Shown piece after piece: positions 34,362 through 46,446 of a DNA stretch of 64,000 nt. Positions within the stretch are counted from its first letter, which is position 1; each line of letters starts with the position of its first letter. A program made the translations under genes and the position numbers. Origin of the DNA: Congeria kusceri (Eukaryota > Mollusca > Bivalvia > Myida > Dreissenidae); assembly GCA_027627225.1 (NCBI GenBank), contig CM051027.1, forward strand, positions 43,151,618 through 43,215,617, in the 5' to 3' direction. The notes under the pieces were generated by a model. It did not search any database. It had not been told where the DNA came from and was given only the letters and a program-made list of their open reading frames with translations.

Positions 34362-37200
34362 TTTTTAATAGTCTGTGCAATGTTTATCATACTTTATTGC
34401 GATACTTATTATAAAAAGTCATATTGTAATAATAAAACTAGTCTATTTAGTATTTATAGTTGCAATAATGAATCTAAGTTTTGGTCTGCTTGTTTAGCAT
34501 GCACCTGTTAACATAAATAACAAATCAGGTGAATGCTTTCTTTAATTTTTGAAATTTCCAGCCATGAACATTTCCAATCACTAAGTGTTTTTTCGTCCGT
34601 GTTTTGTCCGTCATGCTACTATTACTTTTGTGTGAAATAAATCACGTCATTACTATAGTTTCCAATATTGAAAGAAAAAATGCTTACGCACATTTAACTA
34701 CACATCAATATTTTCGCTAAAGTAATTATATATATATTGCAGTTTTGAGGCGAAATGGTTTATCAGAACGAGAGCCTAAAGGCCTAAATTTATGCCGAAA
34801 GGCTTATATTGTACCTGTAGGTATATTTTTAAATAGGCCTATAGGTATAAATTAAGGCCTGTAGGCATATTTTTGTACCTGTAGGTATACCTATTTACCT
34901 ATAACCCAAAACGGTACGTCATGCAGTTCCGTAGTATTAGTATAGGCCTGGAGTGGCATATCTGATGTGTGGGAAAGGGTTAAGGTCCGATTGAGGCGTG
35001 CAACAAGTATATATCTCTGCAACTGATTTCCACTTTGTTGCTTATTCTAATTATTAATAAAACTAAGAAATAAAATAATAAATCATGCCCCACTCAACAA
35101 ATAACCTTAACATGAGTCGATAACCAGATGAATTATTTGGTTATATAGATGTTCAGTGATCTGACGAGGCCGCGAGATTGCGATTTTATCGCTTATTTTT
35201 CACAAATGTCGCAAAAAGATTGGTCTAGTAGCGATTTTTGTCGCATACAATATTTTATGGGACGAATCGTCCAAAATGAGAAACAATTTGGAGACGAATA
35301 TCGAAGTGTCCCAAGTACAAATCAAACATCCGATTGAGGCTGCTTTCTGATTGGTTTAATTGAATATAATGGCGCTAAAATTTTTGGCAATCGATAAAAT
35401 AATGCGTTCGAGGTTTATCTCCGTATTGAAGAGTAATGGCTTTTTTTCCAAGATGCGTTGCCTAAAAAAAAAAGCCTTGAACGTTATATTGAGTAATTTC
35501 CCCTCGCAAAACATCAAAACATAAGAGTTTATTGGTAACGATACGAGTCTGGCCGTCGCTTCGCATGCTGCCTACAGCCCTATTAATAAAGCCGGTGACA
35601 GTCTAGAAGTTTCTTTGACGGAACCTCAAAGTGACAGTGTCACGAATTTGATGTAAAAACCTGAACGAAAATTCCAAAATTCCAAAATTCTTGGTTTAAA
35701 ATGCACAGTTGGCTTGCCTATAATGTTGACCGAAAATTTATGACATGTTCAATTTGTATTAAGCACACAAAGAATAACGTTTTTCCATTGAAAAGCACTA
35801 ATTTTAAGTTTATTAGTTATATCAGTTATTTGTGTTGAACAGTTTATAAAATTTTAAAAATGTTAACTGCTGTTGGCTGAACTCATACCAACCACTGACA
35901 CTTATACAAGACACAACTAGTCAAGGCAAATACATTTTGTTATTGATTTTATCATTTGTAGGAAATTGTAGGTTTATTTTGTTTGTGTCTCAAAAAAATT
36001 GGAAAATTTCCCAATTTTTCATGAGCTGTGAGACAAATGTCTCACCATTTGTGATACCTCACCAGAACACTGTATGTTTCTTCTCGGCTCGCCTCGTGAC
36101 CCAATTAATTCATTTTCATCAACAACGCATAAGGTACTAGTCAAGTAATAATTTGATCGTACATTAAAAGTTGTTAACAGTTTTCCCAACACGTCATGCT
36201 CTAATCAAATTCATTATCGGAAGGATTACTATTTGACGTATTAATTGATATTCAAAATGAGAAAGCTGTTAGGGTCATAGTTCTTTGACCTTTCTACGAA
36301 CAACTAAAAATGATAAAATGCATTATTTTGATTCTTCACAGAATGATTTAAGATAGCAAGAGTAAGTGAAACATACAAGAACCATAACTCATGATTGCCC
36401 AAAAGTTTTTATTACTATGATTTATTGATTTTTTTATCGGGACTAAAATATTGAATGGAAATCTGTGAAAACTCAACTTACTTCACAGAATAAGCGAATT
36501 CATTAGCAGAAAGTACAACATACAAGGACAAGGACAATTCTCCTTTTGCAAAATCATTTCTATACATATAGACAAAGTGGCACCATGTAGAATAGGCGGC
36601 ATAGGTGGGGGCATCCGTGTGTCGACACATTTCTAGTTATTTTATGGAAATGAGGTCAAGTAATTGGATATTAACATAATGAATTTTGTTAGCTTGTGCA
36701 AACAAAAATAAGTAATTTTTTGTCAAATATCTTTTGTTGCAAATGTCATTATTTTGGTGAGCGCCGTATTGATTATATAGTGTTGCTAATGATACCAATT
36801 TACAACAACTGATATGACTGATCGTTGTTTAGTTGTATATGCTTATTTTCTATTATTCACGAGTTGACACTATTAAAATTTCATCAGTTTTGGCCCACCA
36901 ATGACAAATATAATAATTTCACGAACTTTCCTAACAACCCTCATTCTAGTCAGAATGATTCAATAAAGACAACCCAGGGCTAAGTTGGCTCTCTTGTTTT
37001 GTTTTGTTTTTATGACCCATAGTAAGCCAAGGAGCTCAAGAAATATGATTGAAGGATAATGAGCTAGACACATGATTTAAGACCATTATGACATACATTT
37101 TCATGACATTAGTTCAAACTTGTCACAACAGTAAGGTCTTCATTTTTTCAGTACTTAGATGAGCCCTTAGGGCTATAATGGCACTCGTTTCTGAATAAAC
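34362..37200. other. Intronic AT-rich region with minor repeats
   Basis: 34750-34910 has short alternating copies of CCTGTAGGTATA and TAGGCCTATAGG. 36965-37005 and 37135-37195 look like worn 3' ends of E-type repeats (GGCTCTCTTGTTTTG, GATGAGCCCTTAGGGC). The frame at 35149-35337 is open for 62 codons but has no splice context or known motif. No gene supported. Confidence 0.5.
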
Positions 37201-37403
37201 TCAACAAATATTAAATTTGCTTCAAATCTGTCTAAAATAGGTTGTTTAACAATTTCGCATCAATTAAATTACGCTGGAGTTGTATGCGAAGGCTGTTAGG
37301 TGATTGTCTGATATGAGTTGTTCATCAATATTTTCGGAAAGCTTAATTTTACAAATTTATTTTGCAGAACCCAAGTACATTTTATTAGGGCCATGAAGAC
37401 AAT

Positions 37404-37481
37404 GACTGCCACATGCCCTATGGAATATCATGCCCTAATACTGACTGCCACATGCCATATGGAATATCATGCCCTAATACC
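37404..37481 (+). repeat. 39 bp tandem duplication upstream of exon 2
   Basis: GACTGCCACATGCCCTATGG and the following 19 bp are repeated at 37443 with one change. It lies 70 bp before the exon at 37555, in the intron. Confidence 0.9.
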
Positions 37482-37554
37482 ATTGAAATTGATATGCAAA
37501 CATTTTTACCTGCAATATATTTCAATATTAATTAATATGCATCTTTATTTTCAG

Positions 37555-37808
37555 GTATCAGCAACATACACAGAAGCCTCTGCTCATGAAAAGGGATTTG
37601 ATCAACAGAAAAAATATGATATGTTTGATAAAATGTGTGCAGATGGAAACATTTTGAAGTATGCAAATGATCCTGAAAGTGAAAAATGTCATTTAAAAGT
37701 GAAAGAAAAAATGGAAGATGTTGCAGTTAAGTTAACAGAACTTATTAGGTGTTCAAATCTGGTTGAAAAAGCCCTGAGGTCATCCCTTAGTGATTTAACT
37801 TTGGAAAA
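37555..37808 (+). CDS. Coding exon of the coiled-coil protein gene (second exon seen)
   Basis: The acceptor TTTATTTTCAG is followed by the exon, and the donor AAAA/GTAAGT is optimal. The exon starts in phase 0, matching the end of 8322-8490, and ends after two bases of a codon. It encodes about 84 residues starting VSATYTEASAHEKGFDQQKK and ending SSLSDLTLE. It is strongly charged with heptad-like Leu/Ile spacing (KVKEKMEDVAVKLTELIRC), consistent with a coiled coil. Base composition is purine-rich and clearly unlike the flanking repeats. Family not recognised. Confidence 0.75.
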
Positions 37809-37828
37809 GTAAGTAAAATCACTGTTTT

Positions 37829-38223
37829 ATGGAGCATACAGTCACCGCTTTGACCATCCATATGTCCTTCTGTCCAACTTGTCGGGGCTATTTCTCAGCA
37901 ACAACTAGCCAGAATTCAACGATATTTAATGGAAAGCTTCATTACCAAGAGGAGGCGTGCATATTACCAGGATGTTGCGCTTCAGTAATTTTGTTCAGAG
38001 TTATTGGATTTTCTAAAGTTCAAGTATATAGAGCAAAATTCTTGACTTTCTTGTCCGGGCTAGTTCTCAGCAACTACTGGCCAGAATTCAACAAACCTTA
38101 TGGTAAGCTTCATTACCAAGAGGAGGTGTGCATATTTACCGTATTTTCCGCTTCAATAATTTTTTCGGAGTTATGGAACTTTGAAGATTACTGCAATTGG
38201 TATTATAGTGCACACTTTATCTA
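37829..38223 (+). repeat. J-family tandem repeat, two units
   Basis: Units of about 165 bp with TTTCTCAGCAACAACTAGCC and AGCTTCATTACCAAGAGGAG. Also found at 44240-44325, 49620-49780 and 61010-61660. Confidence 0.8.
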
Positions 38224-40188
38224 TTTTTAGCTCACCTGAGCACAAAGTGCTAATGCTGAACTTTTGTGATCGCCCGTTGTCCGTCGTGCGTGCATGCGTG
38301 CGTGCGCCGTCAACTTTTCATTTAAACAACATCTCCTCCTAAACCGCTTGGCAGATTTTCACCAAACTTCGCAGGAATGATCCTTGGGAGGACCTCTTTC
38401 AAAGTTGTTCAGATCTTTCCGGTCTGCTGCATAAGTAGGTCACCAGAGCTATAAATAGATTTAAAAAGTGAAAACTTAAAAAATCTTCTTCTATGAAACC
38501 GCAAGGCTCAGAACTTTCATATTTGGTATGTGACATCCTCTAGTGGTCCTCTACAAAGATTGTTCAAATGATGCCCCTGGGGTCAAAACTGGCCCCACCC
38601 CGGGGTCACATGGTTTATATAGACTTATATAGCAAAATGACTTTAAAAATCTTCTCCTCTGAAACAGCAAGGTCTAGAGGTTTCATATTTGGTATGTAAC
38701 ATTGTATAGTGGTCCTCTACAAAGATTGTTTAAATAATGCCCCTGGGGTCAAAACTGGCCTCACCCCGGAGTCACATGGTTTATATAGACTTAAATCACA
38801 AAATGTCTTTAAAAATCTTCTCCTTGGACACTGCAAGGCCCAGAGGTTTCATTATTGGTACGAAACATTGTATAGTAGTCCTCTACAAAGATTGTTCAAA
38901 TAATGCCCCTCGGGTCAAAATTGGCCACGCTCCGGGGGTCACATTGTTTATATAAACTTAGGTAGCAAAATGACTTTAAAAATCTCGTCTGAAACTGCAA
39001 GGCCTAGAGGTTTAATATTTGGTATATAACATTGTATAGTGGTCTCTACAAAGAATGTTCAAATGATGCCCCTGGGGTCAAAACTGGCCACACCCCAGGG
39101 GTCACATGGTTTATATAGACTTAAATAGCAAAATGACTTTAAAAATCTTCCCTGAAACCGCAAGGCCTAGAGGTTTAATATTTGGTATATAACATTGTAT
39201 AGTGGTCTCTACAAAGAATGTTCAAATGATGCCCCTGTGGTCAAAACTGGCCACACCCCAGGGGTCACATGGTTTATATAGACTTAAATAGCAAAATGAC
39301 TTTAAAAATCTTCCCTGAAACCGCAAGGCCCGGAGGTTTCATATTTGGTATGTCATTGTATAGTGGTCCTCTACAAAGAATGTTGAAATGATGCCCCTGG
39401 GGTCAAAATTGGCCACACCCCGGGGTCACATGGTTTATATAGACTTAAATAGCAAAACGACTTACAATCTTCTCATCTGAAAATTCAAGGCCTAGAGGTT
39501 TCATATTTGGTTGGTAACATTGTATAGTGGTCCTCTACAAAGATTGTTAAAATGATGCCCCTGGGTTCAAAATTGGCCACACCTCGGGGGTCACATGGTT
39601 TATATAGACTTAAATCGCAAAATGACTTTAAAAATCTTCTCCTCTGAAACCACAAGGCCCAGAGGTTTCATATTTGGTATGTAACATTATATAGTGGTCC
39701 TCTACAAAGATTGTTCAAATGATACCCCTGGATTAAAAACTGGCCAAACCCCGGATGTCACATATTTTATATAGACCTAAATAGTAAAATGACTTTAAAA
39801 ATCTTCTCTGAAACTGCAAGGCCTAGAGGTTTCATATTTGGTTGGTAACATTGTATAGTGGTCCTTTACAAAGATTGTTAAAATGATGCCCCTGGGGTTG
39901 AAAATTGGCCTCACCCCGGGGGTCACATAGTTTATATAGACTTAAAAAGCAAAATGACTTTAAAAATCTTCTCCTCTGAAACCGCAAGGCCCAGAATTGT
40001 TATATTTGGTATGTAACATTGTATAGTGGTTCCATACAAAGATTGTTCAAATAATGCCCCTGGGGTAAAAACTGGCCACACCCCGGTGGTGACATGGTTT
40101 ATATTGACTTAAATAGCAAAATGACTTTAAAAATCTCCTCTGAAATCTCAAGGCCTAGAGGTTTCATATTTGGTATGTAACATTGTAT

Positions 40189-40821
40189 ACCGTAAATACG
40201 CAGTCATAAGTCAAGAAGTTAAAATTCATTCCAGAAACGTATTTCTAATAATAACCATTCCATAAAGTGAGTTAGAATGATCATAAAACGCCATCTGAAA
40301 ATTGGCCAGAGTATGCCCTATGAGTAGGTATATAGGTACAGTCTGCAGTAAATGCCTTGAAGTGTGAAATCACTGCCTTATCCTCCTTGACAGGTCTTGA
40401 TGTAGACAAAAAACGGTTCCAGCCAGTTTAATTAGCAATATACTATACACGAAAATCATGGGTTTTGTCTGCAGGTTTGTTGATTTTTTATTGGTGGCTG
40501 ACGGTCTAGCTGGGGCCTAAAGTTGGGAAGTCAATTAAAATAGAGTAGATAGTTTCATTCACAGTTTGCATCTTATTTAATAATGAAACATTTATGCATT
40601 TTGTCTTAATTGTCGGTAATTAATAGAAAGGGCAAACTGTGATAATTATTAATGGATTATAGTGTGTGGATTAGCAAATATGCAGGTAAGAAATAATATG
40701 CATTTGCCAATATTTCAATATAATATGCTAAGATTTTTTGTGAACTGCCTCATAAGTCAAATGTACTTTATAACTACGATTTTAGAGGCTTAAAATCTCG
40801 ACTTATGACTGAGTATTTGTG
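40189..40821. mobile_element. Inverted-repeat DNA element (MITE), about 630 bp, inserted in the E element
   Basis: Left AAATACGCAGTCATAAGTC and right (inverted) AAATACTCAGTCATAAGTC form a terminal repeat with CAGTCATAAGTC at 40201-40212 and 40800-40811. The host core phrase TTGTATAGTGGTCCTC is split by it. Exact edges and duplication are ambiguous by a few bases. Confidence 0.7.
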
Positions 40822-40914
40822 GTCCTCTACAAAGATTGTTAAAATGATGCCCCTGGAGTCAAAACTGTGAAATCTGCACTCTTCATAATATTTTTTCAAT
40901 ATTTTGTTTGTCTG

Positions 40915-41054
40915 CTTTTAAAGCTTCGTTTAGTTGTTTATATATATATATATATACATATACACATACATATACACATACATACACACACATACATACA
41001 TATATATATACATATACACATATATATATAAACAACTAAACGAAGCTTTAAAAG
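40915..41054. repeat. Inverted repeat around a (TA)/(CA)-rich microsatellite
   Basis: CTTTTAAAGCTTCGTTTAGT (from 40915) is inverted at the end of 41021-41054. The arms are about 34 bp and enclose roughly 70 bp of TATACA/CACATA repeats, giving a strong potential hairpin. Confidence 0.9.
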
Positions 41055-41892
41055 TTTCCGCTTAAACAGTCGCATACAAAACGCATGTATCGTACATATT
41101 CACAACCGCATAACTGCGGTGTGCAAACAAGCAGTCAGTACGTTTGATTTAATAAAAGAAAAGAACGTTTGTATTGTCTACGTTAAAATATTGAAAAAAT
41201 ATCATGCAAAAAACAGAGTACACATCAGATCACGTGTCGATCATTAATGAATACAGTTTTCGTTACAGAAAAGAAACCACTTCGGAAAAAAGCGACATGT
41301 GTGGCATTTGTACCAGCATTTACAGTAACATGTTAATTAATTTATTTAATAAGAGATAACGCCTAAACAATACACACAGTGCACACGTATTATATGTTTT
41401 ACATATAATAAAAAAAACTTAACCTATCGTGCACGCATACTATATTTATAGCCTATACATAAAAAACCCCACATTAAAGTCGTTTTATATTCATGGACGT
41501 ACTAATGTATTTTGAAAACACGACATTTGTACCAACATTTACACTAGCATGTTAAATATTTTTTTACGAGATATCACATAAAAATACACATAGTGCCCAC
41601 GTTTTATATGTTTAACATGTAATAAAAAAGACATGACCTATCGTACATGCATATTATATGTATTGCCAATATAGGAAAAACACATTAAGGTCGTTTTATT
41701 TGTTGGCAGTAGTGTTGTATTTTGTAAAACAGAGTAGGCCAATATTCGCAATGTGCAGTTTCCGCTTAAACAGTCGCATACAAAACGCATGTATCGTACA
41801 TATTCACAACCGCATAACTGCGGTGTGCAAACAAGCAGTCAGTACGTTTGATTTAATAAAAGAAAAAAACGTTTGTATTGTCTACGTTAAAA
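41053..41892. repeat. 136 bp direct repeats flanking tandem duplicated sequence
   Basis: 41053-41188 and 41757-41892 are almost identical (start AGTTTCCGCTTAAACAGTCG, end GTCTACGTTAAAA). Between them a unit of about 210 bp (ACATTTGTACCA, TTATATGTTTTACATATAAT) is tandemly duplicated with divergence at about 41300 and 41520. The origin could be a retroelement UTR. Confidence 0.85.
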
Positions 41893-42199
41893 GAGTTTTC
41901 TTATTTAAGTGGATTTATATTATCAGCATTGAAAGTTTTCGATATAACGATTTTAAAAAATGTGTGCAATTTTTATACAAGTATAATTATGTTTGCAATG
42001 TTTAATAATAATTTAATTGATTTCAATAGCCGGAGAATTTCCATAATCAAAATCAACTGCTTTATTATGCTGAAAATATAATTGTTTAATGATTTGAAAA
42101 ACATGCGTTTTACATTTAATGTATATATTGTTTTATCAAACAATTGCGTGTTACATTAGATCATATTTTTATTATCTTTATATTGTTCTTAGTGTTTAG

Positions 42200-42455
42200 T
42201 ATTGTCAATTTAATGGCATTGCACAAAAAGAACAATGTTTACAATGAATAATTCGGTACCATAATTATACTAACAGTATATCTGATAAATTATTTCAATA
42301 TACGTTTTATTTTCAAGTGCAAATTTTAGTGTGGTCAGTTTAATGGCATTGTATAAAAGCAATGTTTACAATGAATAAATCGGTACCTTAATTATACTAA
42401 CGGTGTATTTAATAAATTATTTCAATATGTTTTATTTTCAAGTGCAAATTTTACA
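42200..42455. repeat. Tandem duplication of about 130 bp
   Basis: Two units share CAATTTAATGGCATTG (or CAGTTTAATGG), ACAATGTTTACAATGAATAA and TTTATTTTCAAGTGCAAATT. Directly 3' of the LINE ORF1 remnant in that element's orientation. Confidence 0.85.
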
Positions 42456-42479
42456 GATAACTGTTTGTCGTGCGTTTAC

Positions 42480-43292
42480 AAAACCCGTGTGTTTAAATGT
42501 ATATACCATAGGTAATTTTCCTCACGTGCAATGTGCACGAACAGTTCGTCCTTTTACACAGTACCTTCACCCATTCTGTGTTTTTAATCCTGTCTATAGT
42601 GTTGGGATTTTGCTATTTAGTACATTAATGACTTGCTCCGTTGTTTGTTCTGCCGTTTCAAATAAATTGTGTCTGTGTGCTTTATCTAATACCGTTTACT
42701 CGTTTTCTGGTAAGCCTACTATTCGTATATTATTCCGTCTCCCATACTGTTCTAAATCGTTTAGTTGACCAGCACTATTTTCAAAGGCTTGTTTCATGTC
42801 CATGTATCTGTGATTCATACTATCGACAGTCACCTTGTTCTCTTTCTCTAATTTTTCAATATGTTGCCTTAACTTATCATTTTCCATTTGTTTTTCAAAC
42901 AACTTTGACTCAATTATTTCCAGCCTTTTAATCACGGGTTTCAGTATGTCATCTCTCATTTGTTTCATGAGATCAGCAACCGTTTTTTTGAGAGTAAGAT
43001 CGTTCTTGGTTATAAAGGTTGACAATTTTTTTTTGATTTCCTGTAATGTAGCTTCATTGCTTTCGTCCAATTCAGTTTCTTCGTTTTCCAATTCAGAAAT
43101 ATTTTGTTCAAGAACTGTATACATATTGCTACAGTCATCTGTTTTGCCTTTCTTGTTCTTTTGTTTAACCCGTTTGTTTACATTTCCACCTTCCATACTG
43201 GCATCTAGGTCGCTTCTACTACTATTGCTGTAGTGCTGTCTTTTGTCAGCCATTTGTCCACTTTTCTTTTTCGTACAGTATACACTATACAA
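42480..43292 (-). pseudogene. LINE ORF1 (coiled-coil, RRM-like start), truncated by a stop
   Basis: A minus-strand frame of 198 codons begins with a basic Ser-rich tract. It continues as a long coiled coil (ENEETELDESNEATLQEIKK, KRLEIIESKLFEKQMENDKL) and ends at LEQYGRRNNIRIVGLPENE, the conserved entry to the RRM-like domain of LINE ORF1 proteins. A stop follows at once, but the frame continues with HRHNLFETAEQTTEQVINVL, so it is a nonsense mutation. No matching ORF2 is adjacent. Confidence 0.8.
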
Positions 43293-44238
43293 TTAAATAT
43301 GGCGCTGATTTAAGTGGTTAGTTAAGTTTCACTGTAAACGTGTAATCTATATTGTGTAGTTTTACTATGCCATTATGCTATTATGCCGCTAAAAATACCA
43401 CAATATCATGGCATCTCATTTTACAAAACTGCACTGGAACGATCTTGCTATGTAGAGTTATTTCATTGTTCTGATATTGGCAAATACAAGGAAAAGACTC
43501 GCCTGTAAATTCCTGATAAATCCCTCCACTTTTTTTTCACCACAAAACACTTAGTATATGGAAAAATATTTAAAACATGAGCACACATCTAAATCCACGA
43601 CTTTTCAGTAAAGGGACATCACTCTCACTTTCACACTGTTTATATAGACTTAAATAGCAAAATGAGTTTAAAATCTCTGAAACCGGAGTGTTTTCATATT
43701 TGATATGTAACATTGTATAGTAGTCCTCTACAAAGATTGTTCAAAGTATCCCCCTGGGGTAAAAAGTGGCCATGACGGGGGGGTCACATGGTTATATAGA
43801 CTTATATGGCAAGTGGGCCTTAAAAATCTTCCTTGTTGAAACTGTAAGGCCCAGAGGTTTTATATTTTGCGTGAAACATTGTGGAGTTGTCCTCTACAAA
43901 GATTGTTCCAATGATGCCCCTGGAGGTCACATGGTTTATATACATTTAAATAGCAAATGACTTTAAAAATCTCTGCAGCCGCAAGGCCCAGTGGTTTCAT
44001 ATTTGGTATGTAACATTGAATAGTGGTCCACTACAAACATTTTTCAAATTATGCCCCTAAGGTAGAAAGTGGCCCTGTGGGCCTCATGGTTTATATAGAC
44101 TATAAAACTTTTGAACCTGCAAGGCCCAGATTTTTATACTCAGGTAAGGGGTTCAGTGCCATTTTGCCCTCTTGTTATTACCCATTATGATGCCTTAAAC
44201 TCAGGTGAGCGACCTAGGGCCATCATGGCCCTCTTGTT

Positions 44239-46446
44239 CATAGAGTTATGGGACTCTCTGAAATTAATGTATAGTGCACAATTCTTGTCCGGGCTATTTC
44301 TCAGCAACTACTGGCCAGATTAAACGTCATACATAGATACCTTATATTGAGACCTCGCTTGGGATTGAATATGGGGGGGGGGACAAGGTCAAGGTCACCA
44401 TTACTAAAAATAGAAAAACGGTTTCCGCTCAATAACTTGAGAACGCATGGAGATATTTTTATGAAACTTCATACATATATACCTTATATCGAGACCTTGC
44501 TTGGGATTGCATATGGGGTTCGTGGGGTCACCGTTACTAAAAATAGAAAAACGGTTTCCGCTCAATAACTTAAGAATCCATAAAGATATTTAAATGAAAC
44601 TTCATACATAGAAACCATATATCAAGACCTCGCTTGGGATTGCATATGGGGTGGGTGGGGTTAAGGTCAAGGTCACCGTTACTAAAAATAGAAAAACTGT
44701 TTCTGCTTAATAACTTGAGAAGTCATCGAGATATTTTAATGAAACTTCGTACATATATACTTTATATGAACGCCTTGTTTGAGATTGCATATCGGGTGGG
44801 TGTGGTCAAGGTCAAGATGACAGTTACTAAAAATAGAAAATGGTTTCCGCTTAATATCTTTATAATCCATAAAGATATTTGAATAAAACTTGATACATAC
44901 AAACCATATCTTGAGACCTCGCTTGGGATTGCATATGGGGTGGGTGGGGTCAAGGTGACCGTTACTAAAAATAAAAAAACTGTTTCTGCTTAATAAATTG
45001 AGAACGCATCGAGATAGTTTAATGAACCTTCATACATATATACCTTGTATCGACGCCTTGTTTGAGATTGCATATGGGGTGGGGTGTGGTCAAGGTCAAG
45101 GTGACAGTTACTAAATATAGAAAATGGTTTCCGCTTAATAACTTGAGAACGCATCAATATATTTTAATGAAACTTCATACATATATACCTTATATCGACG
45201 CGTTGTTTGAGGTGTGGTCAAGGTCAAGGTGACAGTTACTAAAAATATATAATGGTTTCCGTTTAATAACTTGAGAACGCATCAAGGTATTTTAATGAAA
45301 CTTCATACATAGATACCTTATATCTTGGCCTCTCTTTGGATTGCATATGTGGTGATTGGGGTCAAGGTCACTGTTATGAAAAATAGAAAAACAGGTTTTG
45401 CTCAATAATTTGACAATGAATCAAGATATTTTAATGAAACTTCAAACATAGATACCTTATATCGAGACCTCACTTGGGATTGCATATAGGGTGAGTGGAG
45501 TCAAGGTCTCCATTACTAAAAATAGAAATATGGTTTCCACTCAATAACTTTGCAACGCATCAAGATATTTGAATGAAACTTCATACATGGATACCTTGTA
45601 TCTAGACCACGCTTGGGATTGCATGTCAGTTGGGTGGGGTCAAGGTCAAGGTCACTGTTACTAAAAATAGAAAACTGTTTCCACTCAATAACTTGAGAAC
45701 GCATTGAGATATTTGAATGAAACTTAATACATAAATACCTTATATCGAGACCTCGCTTGAATTGCATATGAGGTGGGTGGGGTCAAGGTCACTGTTAGTA
45801 AAAATAGAAAAACGGTTTCCACTCAGTAACTTGAGAATGCATTAAGATATTGTAATGACACTTCATACAAAGTTACCTTATATAAAGACCTCGCTTGGGG
45901 TTGCGTATGGGGTGAGTGGGGTCAAGGTCAAGGTTACCGTAACTGAAAATAGAAAAATGGTTTCTGCTCAATAACTTGAGAACACATTGAGATATTTTGG
46001 TGATTCTTCATACATACATACCTTATATCAAGACCTCGCTTGGGATTGCGTATAGGGTGGATGGGGTCAATGTTGAGGTCACAGTTACTAAAAACTAAAA
46101 AAAAAAGTTTCCGCTCAATAGCTTGAGAACACATTTAGATATTTTAAAAAAACTTCATACATAGATATCTTATTTTTTAGACTTCACTTTGGATTGCATA
46201 TGGGGTGGGTTGGGTCAGGGTCACCGTTACTAAAAATAGACAAACAGTTTCTGCTCAATAGCTTGAGAATACATTGAGATATTTTAATGAAACTTTATAT
46301 GTAGATACCTTATATCTCGACCCCGCTCGAGATTGTGTATGGGGTTGGTGGAGTCAAGGTCAAGGTCACCATTACGTTTATTTTTGTGCTGACTTTAATG
46401 CATTTAATTCGAAAAGTTTTGTTTTTGTGGAATTTCCATGATTATT
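44239..46446 (+). repeat. J fragment followed by a long H-type tandem core
   Basis: 44239-44325 is one J unit. From 44326 there are about 15 units of the 140 bp H core (TGGGATTGCATATGGGGTGG, TTACTAAAAATAGAAAAACG) with no H-type start. Shadow ORFs arise on both strands. Confidence 0.8.

Larger units (their letters stand above)
8491..37554 (+). other. Inferred intron of about 29 kb in the coiled-coil gene
   Basis: The span runs from the GTTAGT donor at 8491 to the TTTTCAG acceptor ending at 37554. It is filled by the repeats and mobile elements listed separately. Missed short exons cannot be excluded, but any such exon must keep phase 0 at both ends. Confidence 0.55.
40868..43637. mobile_element. 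2.8 kb composite insertion with LINE ORF1 remnant and tandem duplications
   Basis: The E core stops at GTCAAAACTG (40867) and resumes at GTTTATATAGAC (43638). About 22 bp of the consensus core is missing at the site. The insert contains the inverted repeat and microsatellite at 40915-41054, the 136 bp direct repeats, tandem duplicates near 41300-41700 and 42200-42455, and a LINE ORF1 piece on the minus strand. Confidence 0.6.
38224..44238 (+). repeat. E-family element with tandem core, split by two insertions
   Basis: Starts TTTTTAGCTCACCTGAGCAC at 38224 and ends with the hairpin AGGGCCATCATGGCCCT (44216-44232) and CTTGTT. The core of about 163 bp (GAGGTTTCATATTTGGTATG, TAGTGGTCCTCTACAAAG, GGGGTCACATGGTTTATATA) repeats about 12 times before 40189. 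It resumes at about 40820 and again at 43638. Without the two insertions the element is about 2.6 kb. Confidence 0.85.

Noticed and set aside
42403..43233. Plus-strand ORFs opposite the LINE ORF1
   Set aside because: Antisense shadows; the minus strand has the coiled coil and the RRNNIRI motif.
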